From: Lindgomyces ingoldianus
Taxonomy: Eukaryota > Ascomycota > Dothideomycetes > Pleosporales > Lindgomycetaceae
Direction of reading: 5' to 3'
DNA length: 64,000 nt
NCBI RefSeq assembly: GCF_010093535.1
Contig: NW_022985162.1
Coordinates: forward strand, 2,702,637-2,766,636
Under the pieces are notes generated by a model. That model was not told the DNA's origin and did not search any database. It worked only from the letters and a program-made list of their open reading frames with translations. A program made the translations under genes and the position numbers. Positions 23,712 to 35,839 of this stretch are shown piece after piece. Position 1 is the first letter of the stretch; each line of letters starts with the position of its first letter.

Positions 23712-24864
23712 ATGCCAATGAAGCGGGTTCTGTTAACCGGCGCAAACAACTTAATCGGTTCCCACATCCTCGACCAACTCCTAACCCGCAATGTGGCGGT
23801 CCGCGCAGTTGTGGGGTCAAGAGATGAGGCACTGTCCCTACAACAGCAATATCCCGTAACTGGACATCCTACGCTCGACTTTGCAATCGTTCCCCAAAAG
23901 GACATCGCCGTGCCAGGCGCATACGATCTTGCCTTGAGTGGATCCCAGGAACCTTTCGATACTGTTATCCATACAGTTCCGCCAGACCCATCCGAGGAAG
24001 CCGACTGTCTATCCCGCTTCATCAACGTGGAGACCGAGGCTTTGATTAGCTTCCTGAGAAGTATCAAGGAGGTCGCCCCTAGAGTTCAGAGAGTGATTGT
24101 AACAACATCTCTTACACCATTCGCTCGCTGGCTTGTTGACCCCCAAGTGGAGCGAATTCCTCGGATAGGTAACCCCTCGTCACCCACAGCCGCAGAGATT
24201 GATTCCGAGTACGTGCTAGCAACCAGCCGAGCAAGCGACAACATCGTCTGCGATGCCGTCTGGAAATGGTCCAAAGACACTCCTGTTGGATTCGATCTTG
24301 TCTCTCTTGCTGCTCCGAGCATATATGGTCCTTCAATACGACCACTGAGCAACTCGTCGGACCTTGAAGACGCAAACAGAAGGATATGGAACATATGCTC
24401 CAACAATTTCAGTGAACTGGTCACTTCACCCCCTTATGGAATCGACTATTATACGGACGTCAGAGTGAGTCAGATCGCGATCTCGTTTAGGGGCATACAG
24501 ATCTTACAAGCTTATTCTTCTCCTTCAGGATCTTGCTTTCGCCAATGTGCAAGCGGTGTTCATGCCTGAGGCACGCAACAAGAGATTCCTCATATCGGCC
24601 GGGGCAATGCCAGCAGGTTCGGTGATTGCAGAGTTCCTCAGGAATCAGTTCCCCGAGTTCGGAAGCCGCATTCGCCCAGATAGCTCACCGCCTCGTCAGC
24701 CAATATCAGGGGATCCGCCTATTGATTTCGTTGATACACATCTTGCTGCCTCCATACTCGGGCTGGTGCGATACCGAATGGCCGAAGAGACGTTGACAGA
24801 TCTTGCGAGGCAGATACTCGAGCTGCACAGACGGAAGGAATGGAAAAGAGTGATACAAAGCTAA
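23712..24864 (+). CDS. Atypical extended SDR (NAD-dependent epimerase/aldehyde reductase-like)
   Basis: Two exons, 23712-24464 and 24529-24864, flank a 64-nt intron and encode 362 residues. The Rossmann start KRVLLTGANNLIGSHILDQL (residues 4-23) and the segment APSIYGPSIRPL place it with extended SDRs such as dihydroflavonol reductase and Gre2-like aldehyde reductases. Two key features depart from the family. The middle Gly of TGxxGxxG is Asn (TGANNLIG). The expected YxxxK catalytic segment reads EYVLATSRASDN, with no Lys at the right spacing. The length and undamaged frame suggest a functional protein, but perhaps one with altered cofactor use or no catalysis. It stands alone, with gene-poor DNA on both sides. 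Confidence 0.75.
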
Positions 24865-27800
24865 ATCAGATACTAGATAATGGGGAAATGTGAATCCTTT
24901 CTTTTCTACTGGCTCGTTTCAACCACAGGAGTCATAAAACGAGTGCTCGCAATGCATCAGTGGTAACTCCAAACTGGACGAGCTTTCCCTATCCTCACCG
25001 CTCACCGCAGGGCCTAGGACGTCCACGACAGCCCGCCATCAAGCATAGATTTCCCCATGCCGACTCCAACCGTGTTCGATCGCAAATTATTAGCAGTCGG
25101 GCTCCTGTCCCCTCGCAACTACACCAAGTTAAACCTTCTCTTGGAATGTTGCCCTATGTGATCCTGCCTTCACATCCGATCCCAAGCAGGTTTACATGAT
25201 GCGCTTGTTAGACCTTCTGCTTATAGTCGAAGGATAGGTGACCGCAAGGTTTCAGTAAAGCAATGAGCAAACGTCGATCTTACCTTTGCATCCTCCGACA
25301 TCGCCCCAATTCCTTAAACAATGCCTAGGATTCCGGCCCCTTGTGAGTAATGAATAAGGCTGCACATCGTATGAATGAGCATGACGACCATCTCGAACGA
25401 ATGCGACATTTGTACATCCTGCACACAAAGGCGCCAATGTAAGTAAACACAGAAGCAGCGTAAGGGTTGTTCTGTACACTTCTCCTGGAACGTTGCTTTA
25501 AGCATTCTACTAATAATTAAAATTGGAGTTCAGTGACATTCTCCGATCGGAGAAACTCCTCTTTCCGGAAGGTGCGCAGACAGCATTTCCCAGTCGACCG
25601 CCGAAGTCCGCAACTTTAACTCCAATTGTTCTCCTAGACTCGTTGATGAAGTCTCACAATGATAGCAAAACGTCGAATAGAACGAGAAATTCTGCCATAG
25701 TGTACTATAAGGCTCACACTACAGATGTGCCAACTGTCTTACACGATGAGTTCAAAATTGGATTGTTGGCCCGGGCGCAGGGCGGAGCCGCGTTCTGTGT
25801 TCAGTTGGTGAATACGATTCCAAAGAGTTGTGGCATCTTCGTATCATAACCTCTTTGATCCAAGAGACAAATTTTGGAAAGCCTAGCACAGAGCATGCCA
25901 AAGGACGGAGCGCAGCGTCGCCCTCTGGCTGGAAAAGCTTTCGCATGCTTTAGCTTTCTTCTTTTGGAAACTCGAAACAAACGAGTCGTTCCCTTCCCCA
26001 GACTCCTAAGTTCCCAACAGCATTACTGCTCAGCCTCATCCCTCGTTCAGTCTCATCTATCTTTTCTGCATGACTTTCGTTATTGAACCAGCCCGAGATA
26101 CGATTGCGAATACGTGGCTCAATGAGAGAGGCGTCCGCCTGAACAAAATACTCTCGTATCGATCCACTTCGACTTACTGAGGGTCCTCAGGCCTCCGATT
26201 GCTCGTTTCCATAAAGTACGTTAATGGCGAGGCATTCGATATCCGAATTCGGCTACAGGCGCCAACAATAGCTCCAAGCTTTCGGACCATCGCGATGCTC
26301 CGCTCCGAATTCCCAAAATTCGAACGCTAGAGCGACCTTCGAGTCCGAAAATGATAACAAGGGCTCCACTAACCCAGCGACGCGTCTTCTTGGATCCAAC
26401 GGCGTATTCAGAACATGCGGTAAGTTGCGGATGTCCGAATCATGCGCCAGGAGCCGCATTTCACTATCGCTGAGTGGCTTTGTGGCGCAGCTGCGCTTGA
26501 CAACCTAATCAAAAGTGATCTTCCCGCGCTGACTGTACGTCACGCTTCCGTGCCGCTGCTTGACACCCGCGTGCGACCTTATCTGCTTCGCGCTCAAAAG
26601 ACAGGGCAGAGGCCTGAAAGACAACATGTTGGTGGGGAAGCCTTCTGTTCCTTTCGGACTCGGTCGGCGCTGTGAAACCTGCCGTGTGGTCCATCATGTC
26701 CCTCACAGCGAAGATGTTGGTATGGTTACGCTAGTCAACTAACCTACGGCTCAGGGTACGTAAGAGGTTGAACCCAAGCTCTCCACATCGAAATAGTGTC
26801 GAGGATCCGTTCTATGGAATGCCTGAATGACTTGTCACACGACCAATCTCCAACAGAGCATTCCGATAATACGGTTCCAACAGAAGATCAAACATTATGA
26901 TGGCGCAATCCCGTAACTCTACCCGCCGCGAAGCGCAACAGATACTGTGCTGCATTCGGTAATCCGGACTTTTAGTACCACTATCACCGGATCCAGGTGT
27001 ATTTCAAATCAGTCTCAAACATGCTGTGGAGTGACGCCATACGACACTGCTTCCACAGTTCCAATAATTTTATTCCTAGTGGCCTCAGTCAGCGGGGACT
27101 TTGAGATGGCCACAGCTTCGGGCTTCAACATCGAGGATCGATCAAAGAAAACACCATGTTATCCTTCCAGCGCTTCCCCAATGCGCCATCTCCTAAAAAT
27201 ACCGACATACCCCGCACCCTGCCAAGCTATGCTCGCTTCAGCATGCCTTAAGCCCACCCTGCATCGAAAATTAACGATATATTGAACGACTGTCCGTGGA
27301 GCAAAACTTGTCACGGGAAATGAATGTCATCCAGCCAATCAGAAAAGACCCGGCGGACTTCAGTTGGTGCCTTCGCTAAACTTCCTGAGAGCACCTGGTT
27401 CGTATCGACCCCTGTCGTGCACCACACTCCCATTCGAGACGCGAATAATCTAGCTGTCACGTTGACAGCTTGCTTGTTCGGACCTCACAAGGCTGGATGA
27501 GGGAGGTCAGGTTCCGGATGCATGTGGCTGCATGCATCTCACCGTTTAGAAGAGGTGATATCGTTCGATGCCTTCTCCTATGCTCCGTTCCGGGCGTCTG
27601 CAATTCGAGCCGATTGCGGCATGCCCGTAGTGAGAGCCTCAAAGCTGAGGACTCGAAGGCACAGCTGAAAGCCACTGCATCGTTGCCCGAGTCCGTAACT
27701 GCAGCCACTGTCAGCACAAACCGTGGAGGAAGCCGCTGAATGCTTGGCGGGTCGGACCGGGTCGATCAGGCTCAACCGTCACAAAATCACACCCAACGAC

Positions 27801-28132
27801 TCCTATCGAATACCATCTCCTATCGTCACCACGCCTATCTGAATCAACACTCCATCCTAACTAACCTTTATATCCACAGCGCAGGACGCTCAAGATACAC
27901 GTTTGATGCTGTACAAATTCTATTGCTCATTCCAGCATCGCGTGGTTCAAACGAGTGGCGTTTATCTAGTCCAGCTGATGTCTTTTCTTCTGCCTCACAG
28001 CTGATAATTTACAGCCAGCCCAGCCTCGCGAACTGCTCCAGCTGTCTGCTCTATTTGAACGCTGTGACCGCCTGAATCGTCGAAGAGTGTCTTTTTTTTT
28101 TGCTAACGATCACATCGCATCAAGAACTTATC
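24865..28132. other. Gene-poor intergenic region
   Basis: 3.3 kb with no intact gene that I can support. Scattered open stretches of 60-110 codons occur on both strands, for example minus-strand 26459-26253 (HDSDIRNLPHVLNTPLDPRR), but none has a recognisable domain. CpG is still common around 26200-26600, so that part is not strongly RIP-mutated. A poly-T tract at about 28092-28101 precedes the Vps62 gene. Confidence 0.45.
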
Positions 28133-29628
28133 ATGGCACAAGCACAGGCACAGGTTGACAGCAGCGAGTCGAATAAGTCGCCGGCTCCAGCTGGTGTGCC
28201 GCAGTATGTTTTAGATTATGGTAAGGTTTTCAAGGATGAATTACAGTTTCACTGTTCGGGGCAATTTTCAGTCTGCGGGTTTCAATCATATACTCGGATT
28301 TCTCTACCATTTTTCCTTGGGGCCCCTGAACCCCAATTTCAGTTCCAGTTCTGCGGCTGAGGATGATTTTTCTTCCTCTACGAAGAAAGAACTTCAAGCT
28401 ACCAAAATCTCCCACTAACCAACCCTCCCAGCGCCACTCGTCCACCTCTACACCAAAGACCCCTACGGCCCCTCCGCCATCTCCGCACAAATCGCTAACA
28501 CACGCCCACAAATTTCCTTCAAAGACGTCCAAATCCCCTCCCCGCCCCTAACCCTTTCCAACCTCGACCAGCTAAACTCCGTGGGCACAAAAGGCGGCAG
28601 CGACGTCTACCTAACCAGCACCGTCGATATCACCACCAATCCACAATGGCTAAACGGCGCAAAGACCGATGCAAGTGGAATGACTGTGGGTACTGGAGAG
28701 AAGAGCTCAGTTGTAATCGTCGTAGATAAGGGGAACGGGACCGTGGATGCGTTTTATATGTATTTCTTTGCGTTTAATTGGGGCGGGGTTGTGCTGGAGA
28801 AACAGCTTGGTAATTATTCCCCTTTGGTCCCTCTCGGATTAGCGTTTTGGGTCGTAAAGGCTAATCTTTGTGCATAGGCGACCATGTAGGTGATTGGTAA
28901 GTTGCCGGGTAAGTTGCGCATTTGCTTTAGACTAATGGGGAGAAGGGAACATAATATGATCCGCTTTGAAAACGGCGTCCCTAAGGTGGTATGGTTCTCT
29001 CAGCATGCAAATGGGGAGGCTTTCAAATATGAAGTCCTCAAGAAAGACAAGTCCGGGAAGAGGGTACGTTGATACAATTTCTTAGTTCTTGTCTCACCCA
29101 ACGCTCTCCCACACCGTTCTTCTTTCCCTCCTCCATCCCTACCATATCCATTCAATGCTCGTCTATACCAAGTCTAGCGAATCTAAGCACAGCCTAACTA
29201 ACCACCCCCCTACCCAGCCTCTTGCCTTCTGTGCTCATGGTTCCCACGCACTCTACCCCACGGCCGGAACCCACGACCACACCATTCCTAACTTCAACCT
29301 CCCCTTCAAATTCCTCCTCGTTGACCAAACCGACACCGGTCCTCTCTACGACCCCCTCCCCTGCTCCTACTACTACCAATACTCCACCTCCTCACATTCC
29401 ATCTCCCCATACAACCCCTCCGACCCAGTTGGCTACCTCAACTACCGTGGCCGCTGGGGCGACGAACAATACCCGGACAAAGACAAGCGGCAAACGCAGC
29501 TGGCCGGAAATCGGAAGTATGTTGGGGGTCCGACTGGGCCGATGGATAAGCAGTTGGAGAGGAAGATGGCTTGGCCTGAGAGTCAGTGGGCGAAGGGGCA
29601 GAGGGTTAGGGGGGGGTTGGGCTTATGA
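28133..29628 (+). CDS. Vps62 family protein (DUF946-like)
   Basis: Five exons, 28133-28220, 28432-28809, 28878-28896, 28946-29063 and 29218-29628, encode 337 residues. Exon 3 is only 19 nt; with its neighbours it restores KQLGDHVGDWEHNMIRFENG, the most conserved block of the family. Other family segments are APLVHLYTKDPYGPSAISAQ, STVDITTNPQWLNG, VVWFSQHANGEAF, AFCAHGSHALYPTAG, and the C-terminal NYRGRWGDEQYPDKDKRQ. Yeast Vps62 is linked to vacuolar sorting; the biochemical activity of the family is unclear to me. No signal peptide is evident. All splice sites are GT-AG, and intron 1 is the longest at 211 nt. The gene converges on RPA190, with stops 467 bp apart. Confidence 0.85.
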
Positions 29629-30095
29629 CTGTATGGTAGGGATCTCGGGGAAGCAATGCGGAATTTAATGAAGTGTGGGGGTAAGAGGAAGGGGGTTAAG
29701 AGAGTCAAGGTTGATGGGGCAGTTGTGAAGTAGGTGTGGGTGAGAGTGAGAGTGAAGGGGGATGATGCAGCATGCAGGAAGGTAATTAGCGGGGAAATTG
29801 CTAGCTTGTGAGTTTGGTGGGTTGGACGGGATGTCTGGGCGTTCTGTCGTTTTCATTTTGTTATGCTGCTCTGCATTGTAGTGTTAAGTTGGGTGACAGA
29901 ACTGCACCCTTACACCGACTTAAATACTACAGCAGAAATCAACCTAGCATGCTTATGGGGCACTTTCAACTTTTCTGAATGCTCGGACAACTACACATGT
30001 TGAACTAGTTTGAACTCCGGGCCCTTCAACATTCTCCCAAAAGCGCCGCCTATTTTCCATGTGAACTACACCGCTTGACAATAGCGCTCAAATGT
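29629..30095. other. Intergenic region between convergent genes
   Basis: 467 bp holding the 3' ends of the Vps62-like gene and RPA190. G-rich on the plus strand near 29600-29760. No coding feature seen. Confidence 0.6.
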
Positions 30096-33000
30096 CTACC
30101 CGCCCCTCTTCTGATCCCTCTTCCTCTTCTTCTTCGGACTCTTTTCCACAACCTCAACTTCTACTTCCTTCTCCACCTCCATCTCAACATCCTCCTGCGC
30201 GCTGTCGATCGTATTCTCAGGATTAACCTCCACCCCAGCCTTCAGCGGGTCCCTTACCACCACCGGCGCCAGCACATCAAACGCCCCCGTCCCCACTGTC
30301 CCCAATCTCCCGACCACAATTCTCGCACTCGGGTTTTTCAACTCCTCGGTATCCCTCTCCAACACCGCATCTCTCAAAAAAGCGACTGTTGTCTCAAAGC
30401 TCATTTTCATGAACGGACTCACATTCCCCTTCAGGCCAATGCGATTAAACGGAGTGAAGCCCCCGCCTTTGGTCATCGTGTCCGCGATGAGGTTGAGATG
30501 TCGATTGTCGACACTGATACTGTGGCCATGGAAAACCGCGTGCATTTCGCGGATGATGGTCGCGCGGCAGGCTTCTACGCCGTAGAGATTGAGCATTGCA
30601 ACGATGTCGTTAGTGAAGAGGCGGGAGGTGTCGATGATATGAGGGTATTCACGCATGGCTGTGAGATTGGCGCCTTCGGTTACGACGACGGGGATGTCGA
30701 CGTCTTCACCTGTGAGCGGGTCTGGGTTTTTTTCGGACGAGAGCAAAGCTTGCTTGATGCCGGGAATGACGTGAATAGTAGCAAAGTCCGCAGCGTATTC
30801 GACATGATGCAGCATCAGCAGTTTCGCGGTGAAGGCAGTGAACTCGAATTCGATCTCGCAGTATCCACCGCTTTTGTCATCGAATTTGAAGTCGGAGATA
30901 TCACTGCAGTCTTTGCAGATGCGTTCGCGACGGATGGCGGAGGCTTCTTCGAGTGCGACAAGCAATTCATCGTCTTCCTCCGCGCCTGTATCGGGATCTG
31001 GTGTCGAGTTGCGGGATGGTTTGGGACTGCTGCCGTAGGTCTCGTCTTCTGAGATAACTGGGGAATCTTCGCGACGGAGGCCTTCTGCGAACGCTTGTTC
31101 TTCATCATCTGGGTCGTCGAATTCAACGCTTTCTTCCCTGTTACCACGTTGCTTCGCGTAGGTAGCATCGCCCTCATCGTCGCCATCATCACTTTCCTCA
31201 TCTTCGTTGCCACCTTCGTTACCGGCTCGTGTGGTGCGAACTGTCGGTTGCTCAGTGGTACCTACTGCCTCTCCAATAGTGGGAACGGCTGCTGAGTTGG
31301 CGGCAGAGGCACTGGAGAGTGATCGCTGATTTGCCTTCTTTTTGAGCTCTGTGCGAACGACCTTTTGGAGGCGAGGGCAGAATTTCTTCTCCAACGATTC
31401 GGCTACATCTCGGACTTTTATAGCATATTCTTCACAGTATTCTTTGGCCGGGTAGAAGTCTAGACGAATCTTGTACTTTCGAGCCTGCGCGAAGTGGTTG
31501 CCGGGGCCTAGCTTTTCGGTAATCGTAACCTTATCGAGAACAGACGAAAGTGAAAGTCGACTGATACTCTTCACAAATTTCTCGTTGTCCTCATTAGAAA
31601 GCTCTGGATGTGGGTACAGCGTCATCGCAGGCGTAGAGATCTTTGAGCTAGCGGTCATGACAATTTCTCGTAATCGAGGAATACCGAGGGTAACGTTCTT
31701 TGCAGAGTGACCTGCTAAATGGAAAGTGTTGAGCGTCATCTGAGTGGAAGGTTCTCCTATGGACTGGCCAGCAACAACACCCACTGCTTCCCCGGGCTCG
31801 ACGAGGGATTTAAGATATTTGACATCGAGCGCTCGGTCAAAGTTCCTTCGCAGTACCTCGCCATTAGGATCGCTTTTCTTCTTTTTGATAAGTTTATCAG
31901 GGTTATTCTCGCAATACTAGGTAAGAGTTAGCAATTAGTTAATTCTAGGAGAACGTAGTCGTACCGCTCGCTTAGCAGCATAAAATTTTTCAGATACACT
32001 GCCAGCGTAGCGACTAGGCGTGTATACTGCTAATGCAGGATCCATTGCCGTGGTGTCGCCAGTCTTCCTGAACTTCTTGTACGCACTCTTGGTGTACTCT
32101 GTCGCCCTTTCGCTCCAAACCTCAGTGAAGCCCTCAGCAAGGTTTAGTGACTGCGACAATGACATCAAGTTCTCTGCCTGAAACCTGAAATCGTTCAGGT
32201 ATTTGTGCTTCGTTGTGTCAAGACCATCCTCCCCGTATAGAAACTGGACCATGCTGCCGTCTGAGTCGCGCACTGACGTATCGTACTCGACGCGAAGACC
32301 TTCCATACCTTTGATAATACATCGCTGAAGATAACCCGAACGGGAAGTCTTGACTGCAGTATCGATAAGACCTTCCCGACCGGCCATGGTGTGAAAGTAG
32401 TATTCCTGCGGTCGAATTCCCGTTAAGAAGCGATTGACAACATATCCACCAGCGCGAACATTTGTCTCGAATGGTTTAAAACATGGTAGTGTCTTTCCAC
32501 TAACCATGACCGGTACACGTCGCCCTTCCAGAACCTGCTGACCAAGATTGCATGAAATCTGATTAGCATTGACAATGCTACCCTTTGCACCAGAGCCTGT
32601 CATGGTCTGCATCTGGTTCTTTGGGAAAGGTTTGATGAGTTTCTTGGGCAAACAAGCAATTGTGACCGCCGAAGAAATCCGCGCGGTTGCACTATTGGTG
32701 AGCACATCAAGGCCATGCTGGTTCGACTCATCGCGCAATACCTGCTCTAGTCTCTTTCGCAACTCCCGGCTATTCGGGTCGATCTTTTGGACATCGAGAG
32801 TAACATACTTTGATGCAACTTCGAAGCCAGCCTTTTCCGCCTCTTTCAACTCCTCTAGTCTAGCCTGGTCTCCTTCTTTGGTGAGAATAAGATCTTCGAC
32901 ACCACAAGAGAACGCACGCATGTGAAGGAGCTTGGTGAGCAGACGTCCAAGCACGCTAAGAAGCCGCCCTGCTGTCGTATGGCCATACGTCTCATAGATA

Positions 33001-35557
33001 CCGTTCACAAGCCCACCACCAGCGGAGCCAATTTGGCTTTTGTCCATGATCCCGCAGAGTAAATCCCCATCTCTAATGATGACTTTTTGCTCTTCTGAAT
33101 CTGGACCCCACATCTTAAAGCTCGTTTGGGATTTGGATGATAAAGTCACCCCTGGGTATTCGGGAGGCTGAATGTTCTTCAAAACAGTTGTAATAATCTG
33201 TTTGCCAGTCCACAGAGGCTGCGGTCTCCAAATTGCGGGGGAAACGGTGAGAAGAGTGCCAGAAGTCGTGTGTCCATCTTCAGGTCTTAGCGAGGCGTAC
33301 ATAAGCTGCTGATACTCTTCTCGGGTAAAGAACGTGTCCCGGTTCGTGAGCCATACTCCCATAGAAATATGATCCTGAATCAACCCTCTGAGAGGCTTTC
33401 CAGCAGTCGCTGAAAGATACTGGTGATCAGTGTCCGCAATTGTTGCCGCCTCTGCTCGAGCGATCTCGTTTTGGGGAAAGTGCATATTCATTTCGTCACC
33501 ATCAAAATCCGCGTTGTAGGTGTTACAATTGGCATAGTGCATACGAATTGTTTTCTCTCCTGGCAGAACTCGAGCACGATGCGCCATCATGGACGGTTTG
33601 TGAAGTGTCGGCTGCCGGTTCATAATGACAATATCGCCGTTATTGAGATGCCGATGAACCTTTTTGTTCCTCGATCCATTTACACTGGTGCTTGAGGGTG
33701 CAAGTAGCTGGTTTGCCAGAGCCTGTCGCTCTTCGAAATTCTTTTTCCTCAAATTCATGACCTGGCCATATTCATTTTCAATCGCAACAGCACCGGGCCA
33801 TTTGTCTGGACCGTTTAGCACCGCCTCTTTTAGATCGTAGAAGTTATGATTCGTCACCGGCTCCGGATATGTCAACTTCATCGCGAACACCGGAGGAACG
33901 CCGATTTCGTTTGTCTCAATGTTCGGATCGGGGGAGATGACACTGCGAGCGGCAAAATTGACACGCTTGCCCATCATGTTCTTCCGGAAGAGACCTTCCT
34001 TTTTCTCTAGATTTTGCTTGATACCGTCCGCATTGATTCTCCCAGCCAGGCCCTGGACTGGATTCGCGTCGCGGTCAACGAGCGCATTGACTGCTCCTTG
34101 AAGGTTGACCCACGCAGTTTGTAGATCTCCAAAGTCTCGTCTCCGATAGCCCGATTCATTCTCCTGGCCCTTCATTTCATTGCTGATTTGGCGCATCGCA
34201 TCACAGGCATTCAGGATGTTCTTGTAGAGTGAATTTTTCGGGGATTCGGCAATCGAGTCGCCGGTTCTGTCTTCCATCCTGTATCGGTTGGGGGGAACTA
34301 CAACGCAGTTGAAGAAAAACATGTCCGGACTGATATCCGCCTGGCTTTTCGACCGCGAGTAAGGGTTATACACTAATCGCAAAATTTCTGTCTCCCTTTC
34401 AAAAAGAAGAACAAGTGCTGCTCTCACTTCCACAGCAGTCAGATATTCTTGGGAATTTTCAGGGGGCTCTGGTCTGGCTTCGGATCTTCTGCTTGATGTT
34501 ATCATGGTTTCGGGGGCGACAAGCGTACCATTTGCCTCTTGCGCATCCAGCATATCAACGTCATCATCGTCTTCCGATGTGGGAGGGTCGAGATCTGCGA
34601 CCCCCTCGTCGGCATGAGGCTGCCGTTTGCTACCCCTCTCTTCTCTCTTTGCGAGGATATCCAGCGGATTCTGAATTCGTTTTTCTGCCTGGGCCATGAG
34701 GGCTTTCTCCTTTGCTGATAAGTTCTTGCGGAAAATCTTAATTGCTCGGTCTTTACGGTATGTTGGATTAATTCTAATGGCCGTTAGCCGCGCGTCCTTT
34801 GCAAACCAAGGATACGTACCCTCCGCAATTCCTGCACTTCTTGCTCTTGCTCATCTCGGCGTAGAACTGTTTGATGACTTGCCGTCTTGCGTCGCTTACA
34901 GCTTCCGTCTTACACCTCAGGGAGTGTGCGTTGGTTTTGGATATGCCTGCGTTTTTCATAGCCTTCCTCACATAGTCGTTCCTCTGGCCAATGATGCCTT
35001 CGCCTCCCTCATCCGAATCGTTGTCGGCAGGCTTGGAGTTCTTTCCCCCAGTCAAATCTATATGCTCGTGCATATCGTTCGCCTCTTGAACTAGGCCGCA
35101 TCGTATTAGTCGGAGCTTGCAGACGTATTCGTTGACCTGAACGCGGGGAAGCTTGAAGTGTTGGCAGTAGCCACATCTGCCTCGAAGTAGACGTAGAAGC
35201 TGATCGATGAAGGTCACGTGGTATACGGGAGCAGGGAGCTCGATATGACCGCAATGACCGGGACATCCATTCATCCATGTCAAGTTACAGGTCGAGCAGC
35301 TGCGGTGCGACTAGCATTAGCTAGGAAGCGTTGGAGTTTGCGCAATTGCTTGACTGTGAAAAAAATAAGACTCACGGATTGTCTAAGAAAGCGCCGAGCG
35401 CAGCATCATGTAATCCCCCGCGAACTGGGTGAAGCAAAGAATCGAATGTCGTAGGATTCGTGATGCGCTTGACGGAAATGGTCCGCACGTCTTCTGTGGT
35501 CAAGAATCCAAAATCTACGCCTTTGATGGCAGAGGACACGGGCTGGGAGGGGTTCAT
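30096..35557 (-). CDS. RPA190: DNA-directed RNA polymerase I largest subunit (A190)
   Basis: Catalytic subunit that transcribes 35S pre-rRNA in the nucleolus. Four exons, 35557-35376, 35299-34820, 34773-31965 and 31916-30096, encode 1,763 residues, close to fungal A190 proteins. The N-terminal clamp zinc site is [20 protein letters not shown], and a second zinc module has CGYC and CRNCGG. The active-site metal loop is [17 protein letters not shown]. The bridge-helix region ([20 protein letters not shown]) and the trigger loop ([20 protein letters not shown]) are intact. A long acidic insertion at about residues 1390-1495 is in the jaw, as is usual for Pol I. Introns are 76, 46 and 48 nt. An in-frame ATG at 35710 would add 51 residues. 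Divergent from PRP3. Confidence 0.95.
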
Positions 35558-35839
35558 TGTGTGTATGGAGCAAGCGCCAGAGTGCGCCTTCCGTCCAGGG
35601 AAACACTTGAGCGAAAGAAGGAACGAAGGTGAATGTCTGCGGGGATGGTTTCTAGAGCTCGAAAAAAAGTTCGGCCGGAGTTTGGCCGGCCGCTGCATGC
35701 GAGGTGCCAAGTGCCAAGACCGCTAGCCTGGTTTTGCACTTCGCGTCACCCTCACTCTCTCCTCCGTCTCTCACGTTTGACACACGACACAACGAACATC
35801 TCCCTCGACCACCAGCAACCGTCCCCCATCGACGCCAAT
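35558..35839. promoter_or_regulatory. Shared divergent promoter of RPA190 and PRP3
   Basis: 282 bp between start codons of two essential nuclear genes. The PRP3 frame is open back to an ATG at 35633, so transcript 5' ends would be needed to settle the start. No known motif is identified. Confidence 0.45.

Noticed and set aside
25252..25479. Short minus-strand open frame that looks like a small secreted cysteine-rich protein
   Set aside because: It begins at GTG directly downstream of a stop codon, with no ATG before the hydrophobic stretch; the apparent signal peptide has no start unless an unseen exon supplies it.
30075..31052. 325-codon plus-strand open frame
   Set aside because: It is antisense to exon 4 of RPA190, whose protein is certain; the antisense product has no recognisable domain.
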